This document shows, in pieces, positions 1-10,800 of a DNA stretch of 64,000 nt. Below the pieces are notes generated by a model that was not told the origin of the DNA, searched no databases, and worked only from the letters and a program-made list of their open reading frames with translations. The stretch spans positions 121,543,033 through 121,607,032 of the forward strand of contig NC_089495.1 in NCBI RefSeq assembly GCF_036850765.1, given 5' to 3'. The position numbers and the translations under genes were made by a program. The DNA is from Saccopteryx bilineata (Eukaryota; Chordata; Mammalia; Chiroptera; Emballonuridae). The number at the start of each line of letters is the position of its first letter. Position 1 is the stretch's first letter.

Positions 1-348
1 GGGGACCCGGGTTCGATTCCCGGCCAGGGCACATAGGAGAAGCGCCCATCTGCTTCTCCACTCCCACCCCCTCCTTCCTCTCTCTCTCTTCCCCTCCCGC
101 AGCCAAGGCTCCATTGGAGCAAAGATGGCCTGGGCGCTGGGGTTGGCTTTTTGCCCACTGCCCCAGGAACTAGAGTGGCTCTGGTCACGGCAGAGCGACG
201 CCCCAGAGGGGCAGAGCATCGCCCCCTGGTGGGCAGAGCTTTGCCCCTGGTGGGCGTGCCGGGTGGATCCCGGTCGGGCGCATGCGGGAGTTTGTCTGAC
301 TGTCTCTCCCCATTTCCAGCTTCAGAAAAGTACAAAAAAAAAAAAAAA
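1..348 (+). repeat. tRNA-derived SINE, family A, cut by window edge
   Basis: Begins inside the tRNA-like head, with the RNA polymerase III B box GGTTCGATTCC at 10-20. It continues through CT-rich and GGCAGAGC body segments shared with the copies at 2210, 18275 and 26037, and ends in poly(A) at about 334-348. Confidence 0.9.
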
Positions 349-529
349 GACTGCTGTCTTAGGGACAAATGCTGATAAACTATTTCAGCAGTTCCTCCTT
401 CTTCAAAGACTTATATGTCAACATAGAGCTCCATGTTTCATAGGACATACTCAAGCTCACTCCATGCTCCCTGGAGCTTTAGCACAAGGGAATGCCCCCC
501 CCCCCTTTTTTGGTAGTATTTTTTCTTTT

Positions 530-890
530 ATTTATTTATTTTTTGTATTTTCTGAGGATGGAGATGAGGAGGCAGTCAGACAGACTCCTGCATGTGCCTG
601 ACTGGATGGGATCCACCTGGCATGCCTACCAGGGGGGAATGCTCTGCCCATCTGGGGTGTTGCTCTGTTACAACCGGAGCCATTCTAGCGACTGGGGCGG
701 AGGCCATGGGGCCATCCTTAGTGCCCAGGGTGGCTTTGCTCCGGTGGAGCCTTGGCTGCGGGCGGGAGGAGAGAGACGAAGAGGAAGGTGAGGGGGAGGG
801 GTGGAGAGGTAGATGGGCGCTTCTCCTGTATGCTCTGGCCAGGAATCGAACCCGGGAATCCTGCACACCAGGCCAATGACTCCGACGGGT
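530..890 (-). repeat. tRNA-derived SINE, family A, diverged
   Basis: Antisense copy: T-rich tail near 530, body segments with ccatcctta and gagccttggctgcggg, and the B box complement ggaatcgaacccggg near 842-856. The head end is scrambled (no clear GGCCAGGGC at its right end), so the right border is approximate. Confidence 0.8.
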
Positions 891-2182
891 CTACCATATC
901 ATGCTTTTTACTTAAAAAAAAAAAATTTACATTTCTTTTGAATGCTGATGAACAGGAGACACCAAATCTTTTTCGCCTGCAAACTACTACCTTCTTTATT
1001 AGATCTAGCTAATAACACCGTTTTGTCTTTTACCAAATAGCTCCAGATATATGGAAAAGATTTATATAGGCGGATGGGGATCCTCAAACCCCTCAGCGAG
1101 ATCTTCTGAGAATGGCTTTTAAGATACCTAGAGGCAGAAAAAGCCCAATAGAGATCAGGGGAACTACCAGCTTTTAGGATACGCCCTTAAAGGCTCCAAC
1201 GCCCCAAAGGGGTCTCATAGGATGCCATCTGGGTCCTGCTTCAATAGTGGAAAGGAAGGTCATTGAGCTAAAGCCTGCCAGGCTTACACGCCTCTGCTGT
1301 GAGGAAACAGGGACACTGGAAGGTGGGCTTCCCCCTCGCTCCTCTAAGGCAGGGTTCAGTCTCTTCCAGCCCTGCTCCAGCCACCTATGACCTAACCTTG
1401 CTCAGAAAGCTGGGTTTTGCCACTGAAGGCTGAAGGTGCCCAGGGCCGGCGGCCCCATCTACGACACTGTGGACGAGCCTAGGGTATTTCTTCCAAGAAG
1501 CAGGTAAACTGATCTCATTTGCACAAGGGCCACTTAACTATGTTTTGCCTGAATAGTCAGGTTTTTTATTCTTCCCTCAAAGATCTCTGTTGTGGGTGTT
1601 GATAGTCCTATTTTCTGCTGCTTTGCTTAATATATAGTGTTTCCTTTATCCCTCCTACCTCCATGCCCCACTCATATTTCAGGCTGGGACTTACTCCTAA
1701 TTTAGAGCTCTCTTTCCTCTTTTTGCCAACTTGTATTATGAATTTACCTTTGCCATCCAGCTTAGTGTATCCCAAGGTTCTCTTTACCATGCCACAGTCA
1801 CAGAGCTCCAGGGAAAAGCAACCTGGTCTCAACTCTCCAGGCAGAGGAGAACAGAAGCTCCATATACACGCATGCTGCAAATGGCTTTTTCCAGTCTACC
1901 TGAATCATTACCAGCAAGAAGCAGCGGTCTTTGGGACTTGGACATGAGCTGCAAAGTATAGAATGGTGACAACAATTCCAGTGCCATGCGGACTTTTCCT
2001 GTGGGGAACTTTCCTGGACTCCTGCTCCCTGTGACAGCTCCTAACAGACTGAACTGGGGTTGGGTTGCATTTTTCAGGGATTTGGCATGGTGATGGGGCC
2101 AACTTGGACTTGGTGAACATGTTAAGGACACTACTCTTTTATGAATTCTTGTTGTATTGGCCAAGAGTTTGCTTAAAGGCTT
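891..2182. other. Intron, nothing recognised
   Basis: Unique-looking sequence in the MICAL3 intron to the left of the last exon. No splice-bounded exon homologous to the CH domain and no clear repeat was seen; short open frames here have no recognisable content. Confidence 0.5.
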
Positions 2183-2192
2183 TTAATCACTG

Positions 2193-3034
2193 TAAAAAAA
2201 AAAATAGAGGCCCTGGCCGGTTGGCTCAGCGGTAGAGCGTCGGCCTAGTGTGCGGAGGACCCGGGTTCGATTCCCGGCCAGGGCACAAAGGAGAAGCGCC
2301 CATTTGCTTCTCCACCCCTCCGCTGTGCTTTCCTCTCTGTCTCTCTCTTTCCCTCCCGCAGCCAAGGCTCCATTGGAGCAAAGATGGCCCGGGCACTGGG
2401 GATGGCTCTGTGGCCTCTGCCTCAGGCGCTAGAGTGGCTCCGGTCGCAACATGGCGACACCCAGGATGGGCAGAGCATCGCCCCCTGGTGGGCAGAGCTT
2501 TGCCCCTGTTGGGCGTGCCGGGTGGATCCCGGTCGGGCGCATGCGGGAGTCTGACTGTCTCTCCCTGTTTCCAGCTTCAGAAAAATGAAAAAAAAAAAAA
2601 TAGAGGACTGGATGAAGAAGATGGGGCACATATACACCATGGTATACTATTCAGCTAGGAGAAATGATGACATCGGATCACTTACAGCGGAATGGTGGAG
2701 TCTTGGTAGCATTGTGCGGGGTGAAATAAGTGAATCAGAAAAAAACAGGAACTGCAGGATTCCATACATTGGTGGGACATAAAAGCGAGACTAAGAGGCA
2801 TGGACAGGAGTGTGGTGGTTACGGGGGGTGGGGGGAGGGAAGGAGGAAGAGGGGTACAGAGAGAACTGGATGGAAGGTGGCGGAGGACGATCTCTCTTCA
2901 GGTGATGGGTATGCAACAGAACTAAATGACAAGATAACCTGGAAATGTTTTCTTTGAATGTATGTACCCTGATTTACTGATGTCACCCTATTAAAATAAA
3001 AATTTATTTAAAAAAATATATAATTAAATATAAA
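2193..3034 (+). mobile_element. L1 3' end, 5'-truncated, interrupted by a SINE
   Basis: About 440 bp of L1 ORF2 C-terminus and 3' UTR (2600-3034), with the codons for HIYTMVYYSA near 2627-2656, the G-rich 3' UTR and a terminal A-rich tail. The 10-bp TSD ttaatcactg is at 2183-2192 and 3035-3044. A SINE splits the element close to its 5' end. Confidence 0.88.
2210..2599 (+). repeat. tRNA-derived SINE, family A, inserted in L1
   Basis: Full-length copy. The head has the A-box region tggctcagcggta and B box GGTTCGATTCC, followed by the CT-rich and GC-rich body and a poly(A). The flanking L1 bases aaaaatagag are repeated at both ends, the SINE's own target-site duplication. Confidence 0.9.
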
Positions 3035-3066
3035 TTAATCACTGCTTTCTAAAAAGTATCTTATTA

Positions 3067-3364
3067 CAGGGGGTCCTCAGGTTACGACAGTCTTGACATG
3101 ACATTTCCGAATTTATGATGCTCACTCCCATAAAAACTTAAAAAAATTGAGACGTGACCCCATTAGCGTCGTACTTACGGACTATGTGGGTGAACTAGTT
3201 TGGCTGTGTCCCCCCCACCCCTTAGCTATGTCATTTTGGCCTGTTAAAAGCACAAGTGTTCCATTTGTGTTAGACTAGGCTAGGCTGTGTTTCAACTTAC
3301 ACCAAAATTCAGGTTATGTCACTGTCATAGGAATGGAACTAAGTTGTAAATCGAGGACCCCCTG
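3067..3364. mobile_element. Short pogo/Tigger-like DNA transposon (MITE) with TA target
   Basis: The left terminus CAGGGGGTCCTCAGGTTACG and the inverted right terminus CAGGGGGTCCTCGATTTACA form terminal inverted repeats. A TA dinucleotide flanks each end (3065-3066, 3365-3366). It is 298 bp with no transposase frame, so non-autonomous. The TIR style and TA duplication fit Tc1/mariner-pogo elements; the exact family name is not known to me. Confidence 0.75.
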
Positions 3365-3388
3365 TATGTATATTGGCACTTTAGGGTG

Positions 3389-3691
3389 TTTTGTTTTTTT
3401 AACTAAGACAGAGACACATGAGAGAGATGAGAAGCACGAACTCGTAGTTGCGGCATCTTATTTGATCGTTGATTGCTTTCTTATATGTGCCTTGAAGGGG
3501 GGGGCTCCAGCTGAGCTAGTGACCTCTTGCTCAAGCAAGCGACCTTTGGACTCAAACCAGCAGGCCCCCACTCAAGCTGGTGAGCCTGCGCTTTGAGCCA
3601 GATGCTCAAACTGGCAACCTTGGGGTTTCAAATCTGGGTCCGTAATGTCATAGGGCAATGCTCTATCCACTGCACCACCACTGGTCAGGCA
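3389..3691 (-). repeat. tRNA-derived SINE, family B
   Basis: Antisense copy of the second tRNA-SINE type: gagatgagaagca near the left, tgattgctttct, repeated 'caagctggtgagc' style body, and the tRNA-like head complement ctctatccactgcaccaccactggtcaggc at the right (3661-3690). Confidence 0.85.
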
Positions 3692-4786
3692 CTATGTATT
3701 TCATTCTAGAAAAAAAGTGCAAATTTGGCTAATTGATAGCAGTGTCCTCTGAGATCCTGAGGAAATATAAAATAAAATGAAAGCCTAGTCATGACTTACA
3801 TTAGATCAGGGCGGTATCTATGGATAATTGCACATAGGGCCAGGCCACTTTTCCAAGACATGGTGAGATCTGTCACATTGACCCCTGTGTAGCCTTCCGT
3901 CTGCCTTTGACACCAACCCAGCAGTTTGCTGGAACGAGGTACAGACTCTAAAAGAACAAGAACATATTAATGGAAGTATGGTCACCTAACAGCCTGAATA
4001 GGGAACCCTCTCTACAGTGCACTTCTCCAGCTTGAAAAATTACTAAGGTAGGAACAACACAGCTGCCAGGCATCATGATAAACAAGCCAAGCAGGTCACA
4101 GAATCTTCCATGACCATGATGCGAAGGCAGATGGGGAAGTAAAGTTCGAAGATAACTAGGTAACCTGTTCAAAACCACATACTTCACAAATGGCAAAGTC
4201 TGGCCTGGGGTCCAGCTGTAGCTGGCTCGAGTCAGAGTTCTGATTATGCTGCACTGTCCTCTTTTTCATCCTCAACATCAGCCCCAGGTTCAGGCAGACA
4301 GTCTGACTACTGCAGTGGCTTCGCCCCTCCACCCCGCCTTAGTGCACAGACATACTCACTCTCTTTTAAAACAAACCCCAGGGGCCTTTCAATGCACAGA
4401 ATATGGACCAGCCTCCAACTCTGCCACTGCATGTGGGCCACACTTAGTTCTCAGTTAAAACATTGCAGCTTCTTCCATCAAGCCCCCTCGCAGAACCTAG
4501 GCTGGCGTGTGCCCACATGCCCCCTTTTCCCGCTCTCGTCCTCAACAGCGTCCTCAACATACGGGCACTTGTGGCCAGGAGCCAACTTGTGCACCGCAGG
4601 GTTAGCAGAGTCCCCAGATGCCACCAGCACCCCCCCCAATCATAACAACAAAAACATCCTCTGAAGGGACATCTCCTGGGGCTGAGAATCACCACCTTAC
4701 ACAGCACTCTGCACACTGAGCTCCGTGAGTAAGAAGGCTTCCCCGAACAGCTCACCTGCATCCCAGAGGCCATCACCAGAACTCAC
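3692..4786. other. Intron, nothing recognised
   Basis: Unique-looking DNA between the family-B SINE and the last MICAL3 exon of the window. No exon, RNA gene or clear repeat was identified. Confidence 0.5.
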
Positions 4787-4883
4787 CATTGCGAGCCAGC
4801 TTCAGGGTCGTTCGGGAATTCACCAGGTTCTCCATCTCCAGGTGAATATCTTTTGTTTCTCCAGTATCATATAAATGGCGCAC
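4787..4883 (-). CDS. MICAL3: MICAL3 exon, residues 484-515 (linker to CH domain), last exon in window
   Basis: Translates as [20 protein letters not shown] followed by [12 protein letters not shown], plus one base of the next codon. The acceptor is tttctgccag and the donor gtgagt. The following CH-domain exons are not present in 1-4786, so the intron must run past the left edge. Confidence 0.95.
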
Positions 4884-7800
4884 CTGGCAGAAAGGTAAAA
4901 AGTTGTGAAGAAGGAAAATCAAGCACCAAGTAAATCGGAGGGTCTCCTCAGGTAACAGATGAAAGACTGGGAAGCAGGTCAGGCAATGTTTACACAGAAG
5001 TTATGATGATGACCTTCAAAAATCCCTCTAGGATGTGGTGGGTTACACGCACTAAAAATTCACTACTCAGCCACAGACGTCCCTCTGACAGTCTCCACTG
5101 AACACTTCTAAAAAAAAAGTAAATAAGTCCATTTTTTTTGTTGTTGATAACAGATACAGTAAAGCTTGCTGCATTTGTAAGTGGCTACGCCCATGTAACT
5201 ACAGCCTGGATCAAACCTCACAACACGCCCAGCCCTGCCATCAGCACTGTGCTACCAGACAACCACTATTCTGACTTTTACCACTGAGGATTCGTGTTAC
5301 TTGTTTCTGAACTTGGCATAAATGAAATTATACAGTAGTGTCCCCTGTCTGACATGCAACAATTAATTAATTAATTAATTAATTTTACAGAGACAGAGAG
5401 ACAGTCAGAGAGAGGGATAGACAGGGACAGACAGACAGGAACAGAGAGATGAGAAGCATCAATCATTAGTTTTTCGTTGTTGCGCACTGCGACCCCTTAG
5501 TTGTTCATTGATTGCTTTCTCATATGTGCCTTGACCACGGGCCTTCAATAGACCGAGTAACCCCTTGCTCAAGCCAGCAACCTTGGATCCAAGCTGGTGA
5601 GCTTTTGCTCAAACCAGATGAGCCTGAGGTCAAGCTGGCAACCTCGGGGTCTTGAACCTGGGTCCTCTGAATCCCAGTCTGACACTCTATCCACTGCGCC
5701 ACTGCCTGGTCAGGCTGACACGTGACAATTAAGACATCAGCACTGCCGATGGATGCTGAGGCCGTTTCCAGTTTCTGCACATGTGAAGAAAGCTTCCTGA
5801 ACACTGCATGAGTGGTGTGCACACGCACCCGCTTTGTCAGGCATGTTGGACACCAGCGCTATCCTCTAATAGCGCATTTTGTGGACACCATAGGAATAGC
5901 CCTCACACAAATACAGAAGGCCTGTCAACTTCAGGCAGACAGTGAACAAAAAATTAACACTAGAACACAGGCAAATATGTTGAATGGGCTTCTTTCTAAA
6001 ACTTCTGGGTTCTCTAGGATAATTATGCCTATGAAACATTATTCCTAATGTTATTTTAAGGCTTCAGACACTCTGAGAAAGAACTCAGTACAAAAAACGA
6101 CTGACAATGTCTTGCCTGTTAAAGTTCTTTCCAGCAAACAATTTCAATCACCCTAACAATGACCCTGTCTGTGAGGAGCAGGCACACCCACTCTTATTTT
6201 ACAGATAGACACTGCCGTTCAGAAACATGAAAGAACTTGTCCAAGTGACAAGAGGCAGCCATACTTCCTGACTACCGAACAAGAGCCCTGTCCCTACAAC
6301 ATGGGACATGAATGAGGAGGTATGGGCTAAGGCCCTGGGCCCACTGTTTCTGTCATCTCTGATCTACTGGCAAGTCACTCAACATGTCTCTGCCTCCACT
6401 GCTCAATCTGTTGTCGGAAAATAATCTCTACTTCCACCACCCAGAGAGGTATCTACTCGAATCTACTTGAGAAGTGCTGTCTATACGCTTGTTATGAATA
6501 GACACGTTTCAACATTGAGTTCTGACAGGTCCTAACAAGGACCCAGATGAAGATCATGGACTGGAGGCGCTTACCTGGCTCGGCCGGAGGAAGTTGACGT
6601 TAATATTGGGGTACCTGGTGACAGGGTCTATGCTGTACTGGCTGAAGTTCTTGCTCACATTCTCAGGGGTGGTCTGAGGCAACAGCCTGTAAACGCTCTC
6701 CCTGCAAGGACACAGCAGAGCTCTCAGAGCGCAGTGTGGCCACCCGTCCTCTTCCTTTCCCCCGGAACAGATCTATTTCTGACAATCCCCCAGGCATCGC
6801 AGGGTTAGGACAGAGCCTCATCCTCGACCGGTTCCCTGCCCTGTGACGTCACCCCGCACCCCCCCCCCCTCAGTGACTCACAGGAACAGCACACACGAGG
6901 CTGCGGGCAGGGGTAAGAAGGCTGACTCTGATTTAAAAGGCAACTAATTTACAGTTTTGTTTTTTCAAGCATGCCAACATTTAATGTTTAAGAGAATCAT
7001 AGATGAAGAAAGAACTTGTCACCAAATTAGTCCGAGTTCCTTGAGTAATTGACCTACAAAACCATCAACCACCAATCCCGCCCGGAAACCTTGTTTCTCC
7101 AATTTCTAGGTTAGGGCGTTTGTTCTTTACTAGCAAACGCAGGATTCTCACCCTGTCTGCAATAACCTGCTTCAAAATATCTGACCCTTGAACATTTCAG
7201 AAATGTTTAAAATTAGTTTGCTATATTCCTTTGAATTAAAGGCACTTTTATTTTCTTGTCTTATTTCAGTCTGTCCCCTATGACCAAACTGACTTCATTA
7301 GTATAAGCCACTCTTGCTGAAGGACAGAGGATTTAATGCACTGTTTCTATGAATTTGTTTATGCGACTGTCATAAAGGATGCAGATACCACCATTTGATG
7401 GTATACAAAAATTCAGATACCATAGTTGGCAACAAATTTAGTTTAGAAAGGGGTAAGAAAAGAGCACTTAGATTAGATAACTTTTTTAATTTATTGATTT
7501 TAGAGAGCAAGGAAGAGAGAGAGAGTGAGAGACAGAAACATCGATCTGTTCCTGTATGTGCCCTGACTTGGAATCAAACCAGCAACCTCTATGCTTTCGG
7601 ATGATGCTCTAACCAGCTGAGCTATCCAGCCAGGGCCTAGATTATCTTTTAAGTTTCTGTAATTTCTTGAATAAATATCTTGCTTGTTCTCTCTTAAATA
7701 TGAAAACATTTTTAATTATGAAAAGAAGAGAGAGGTTGGAGAAACCTGGACTCTGCCTGAAAAACAAGCCGCTCGCCACCCCCAGTTCTTTCACAGGGAC

Positions 7801-10800
7801 CCGGCCGCACCCTTTACCTCTCCGCCAGGACTTCCAGGGGACTTGAGCCTAGAGACCAACTCCGTACCATCCAGGCAGAGTCCATAGCAGCTAGAAAGCC
7901 CCGGGCGATTCCTGTTCCCATTGGCCAGAAAGGCTATCAAGGAGACACAAAACAAGGAATTAAAATAAATTCCCTTTAAAAAGAGAGAAACTAAACAAAG
8001 AGTTTGTTGGAGAAAGCAGTCTGGCAACTGTTGACATGTGGGACTTCTCTGCCTCATAAGCTGGCAGAGGGTAAGTCACGGAGTGTACCCTTCCCATCCC
8101 TGTGTGGCCAGTCCGGTGCCCTGTGGCCTGCAGCACTTCTTGCTTCTTGATAGGACGCCTGTGAAGATTCCCGTGCGGTACAACACCATGGACACTCACT
8201 CCCCTCTCGGTCCCTAGACTTGTCTCCACAGTCACTAGTAAGTGCTGCCACCCTGCCACTCACCTCGAGGAGGCTGTCCCCAACCAGGGCCACAAGCAGC
8301 TGGTGCCCGTTCTGCTCCCGCACCAAGGCGGCATTCTCGGAGGCGTACATGCACGTGAAGTCGAACATGGCCACGTCGGGCTGCCCATAGTGGTTGATGG
8401 CAAAGTCCAGAGACGGCAGCTGCTGCTGTGTGGAGAAGTCCGCCGCCTCCCGTGCATAGCTCAGCAGTGCCTCTTGGTCTACGTTCTCCCGGGAAAGCAG
8501 GAGCTCGGTGTCGGCGTAGTCCTACTCCAGAGAGGAGAGCAGCTCAAGTCACAAGCACAGCACAGACAGGGCCAGGTCTTCACCGCCTTCCCCTTCCCTA
8601 AAGTGACTTCATGTTCCAGGGTCCTTTTATACACATTGCAAAGAAGGAGAGGAGGCTCTGCTGCCTAAAACCACAGTTCTTACTTTCCTGGCCTTTCCAC
8701 AGACCAGCAGCAAGTTATGACTTCTTTGCTTCTGTGCAACCCACCTCACAGAGTTGTTCTGAATACCAAATAAAACTGTTTACATGATGGTACTTGGTAA
8801 ACTGAAAAAGCACTGTAAGGTTTACGTTATCATCGGCAACCATGACCCCTGGTAGCAATGAAACACTCAGCTGTGTACAACTCCACAACCCAAAGGAGGG
8901 ACCCAAAGCTTCAGTGCCGAGACGTGGAGGTGGAGCAGCAGCGGTCAGGGGACTGGGAAGAGATATACGCAGAATGGCACACAAGTGTAAAAACTAATGT
9001 AAGATTCTGAAAGGCTCCACAGACCCCACCAACAAAAAAAAACATGTTGCACACAAAGGACTGAAGAGCCCTTTTTGTGTTGGGGGTCCCTGACACTCTG
9101 GGCCAAGTCTCTATGTTCCTAAAGTGGGGCTGCGGTCTCCACATGGTCCTGTCAGTCACTAACACAAGATGTTCAAAGCTAAAACACACATGTACAAGTT
9201 GGCCCTCGAAATGGTGTCTGTTCACCAGGAAGTAGCAGCCAGGAGTGGGTTTAATACTCGGCAGCAATGGTGGGATTCAGCTGGTTCACACTGGTTTGGC
9301 AGAATGAATACTTAATTTTTTGTTGAGTTCAGTGAACAGGTTGTTAAAATGGCACTTGTAATCAGTGTTCTCTCTAAGGTGAGCACCTGGGTAGTTGCTC
9401 AACGTGGAAATCACAAATTTACATTCCTTACCCTCTTAATGTTTATCTGCACAACAGTGTATTCTAAGTGCCCGTAGTGATGTTCTTTCCGTCCATAGGT
9501 GAAAAAAATTGCAAGTGAAGACGCCAATCAAGAAGCAATATGGAAATCACTTCTCGGCCTTTTGGCTAAGATCAAGTGTAAGAAGCAATATGGAAGTATC
9601 TTAAATAATGGTTTTATTGTTTTTTTGTCAGGTATTACTTAATATTTTTTCATTAATATTTTAAAATTCAACATAATCTAGTTTTGTGTACTTTTATTGT
9701 TCTTATTTAAATATTAAATGCATGAAGTAATAAACTATCTTTCGGTATATCATTTTTTATACTTAAAACAGTCATTAGGGCAGGGAACTGGTTGTTAAAT
9801 TATTTGAATTCCACCACTGCTCGGCAGCACACACCCCTACCACTAAAAAATCAAATAAATAAGAAGGAAAAGCAAATCAGGTCTTGGCATTCTAGGTTGT
9901 TTCAACGTATTTTCAACTGATGCCGATGGGCTCACTGCATTCTTGGCAGCATGGGCCGCACACAAAGCTTGGCCCTGCTTCTCCTCACAGACAAAGGGCA
10001 CAGGCTGAGAGACGAACACAGGTGATGGGTGGGAAGAGGCTCTGCTGCAGGCACAGGTTCCCAAGCTCACCCCGACGCTGATCTCAGGTAAGACTAGAGT
10101 GCAGTTCCACTGCAGGAACCACACTCATTAGCATCCTGCAGAGACCGAGGCCCCCCTCACGGTCAGTGGTGAGTCTATCTGTGGTGGGGGCCATGCAGGC
10201 TCAACCAGGCCACCCAGCGCCTCTGCTCGCCATCTCACACGCAAGACGGTCATTCTCACACTTTGTATGGGACCAAATCAGACTTAAGAAATTCTCCATA
10301 AGGAATCTCTACCCTGCAGTGTTCTGATTTCATTCACCATCTCAGGGAATATCATACAATTAGTCACCTGGAAAAGAGGCTGAGCTGGGCCTGGCTAAGA
10401 AGAGAAACCCTTACTGCTGACCCAGTCAGTGTCCCCTGGACCTCTGACAGCCACATTTACAATGAAACCAGGACCATTTCCAAGGTCCTATAAATACCAA
10501 CCACTACTTCTTTGTCAAACTCCATTCCCTCCAGCATCCCTTTAAAAAGATTACCTGGCCCTGGCTAGTTAGCTTGTCATTCCAAAACAACAAGGTTGTG
10601 GGTTCGATCCCTGGTCAGGGCACACACACATGGGCAGCAACCACTGGAATATACAACTGAATGGGACAACAAATAAATGCTTCCTTCCCCTCCCCTCTCT
10701 CTCTGTTTCTCTAAAAAATCAATAAAAAAGTTAAGCCCTGGCCAGGTAACTCTAGAGTGTTGTCCTGAATGCAGAGGTTGCCGGTTCAATTCCCCAGTCA

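Noticed and set aside
2214..2290. tRNA gene-like A and B boxes
   Set aside because: They are the tRNA-derived head of a SINE; it continues into a SINE body and poly(A), with no tRNA cloverleaf end or CCA-ready 3' arm.
1..4786. Next MICAL3 exon (start of CH domain)
   Set aside because: No stretch on the minus strand with the expected CH-domain peptides and splice borders was found.
9546..9579. Functional U2 snRNA gene
   Set aside because: Only 34 of about 190 nt are present, inserted with a TSD and without snRNA promoter elements.
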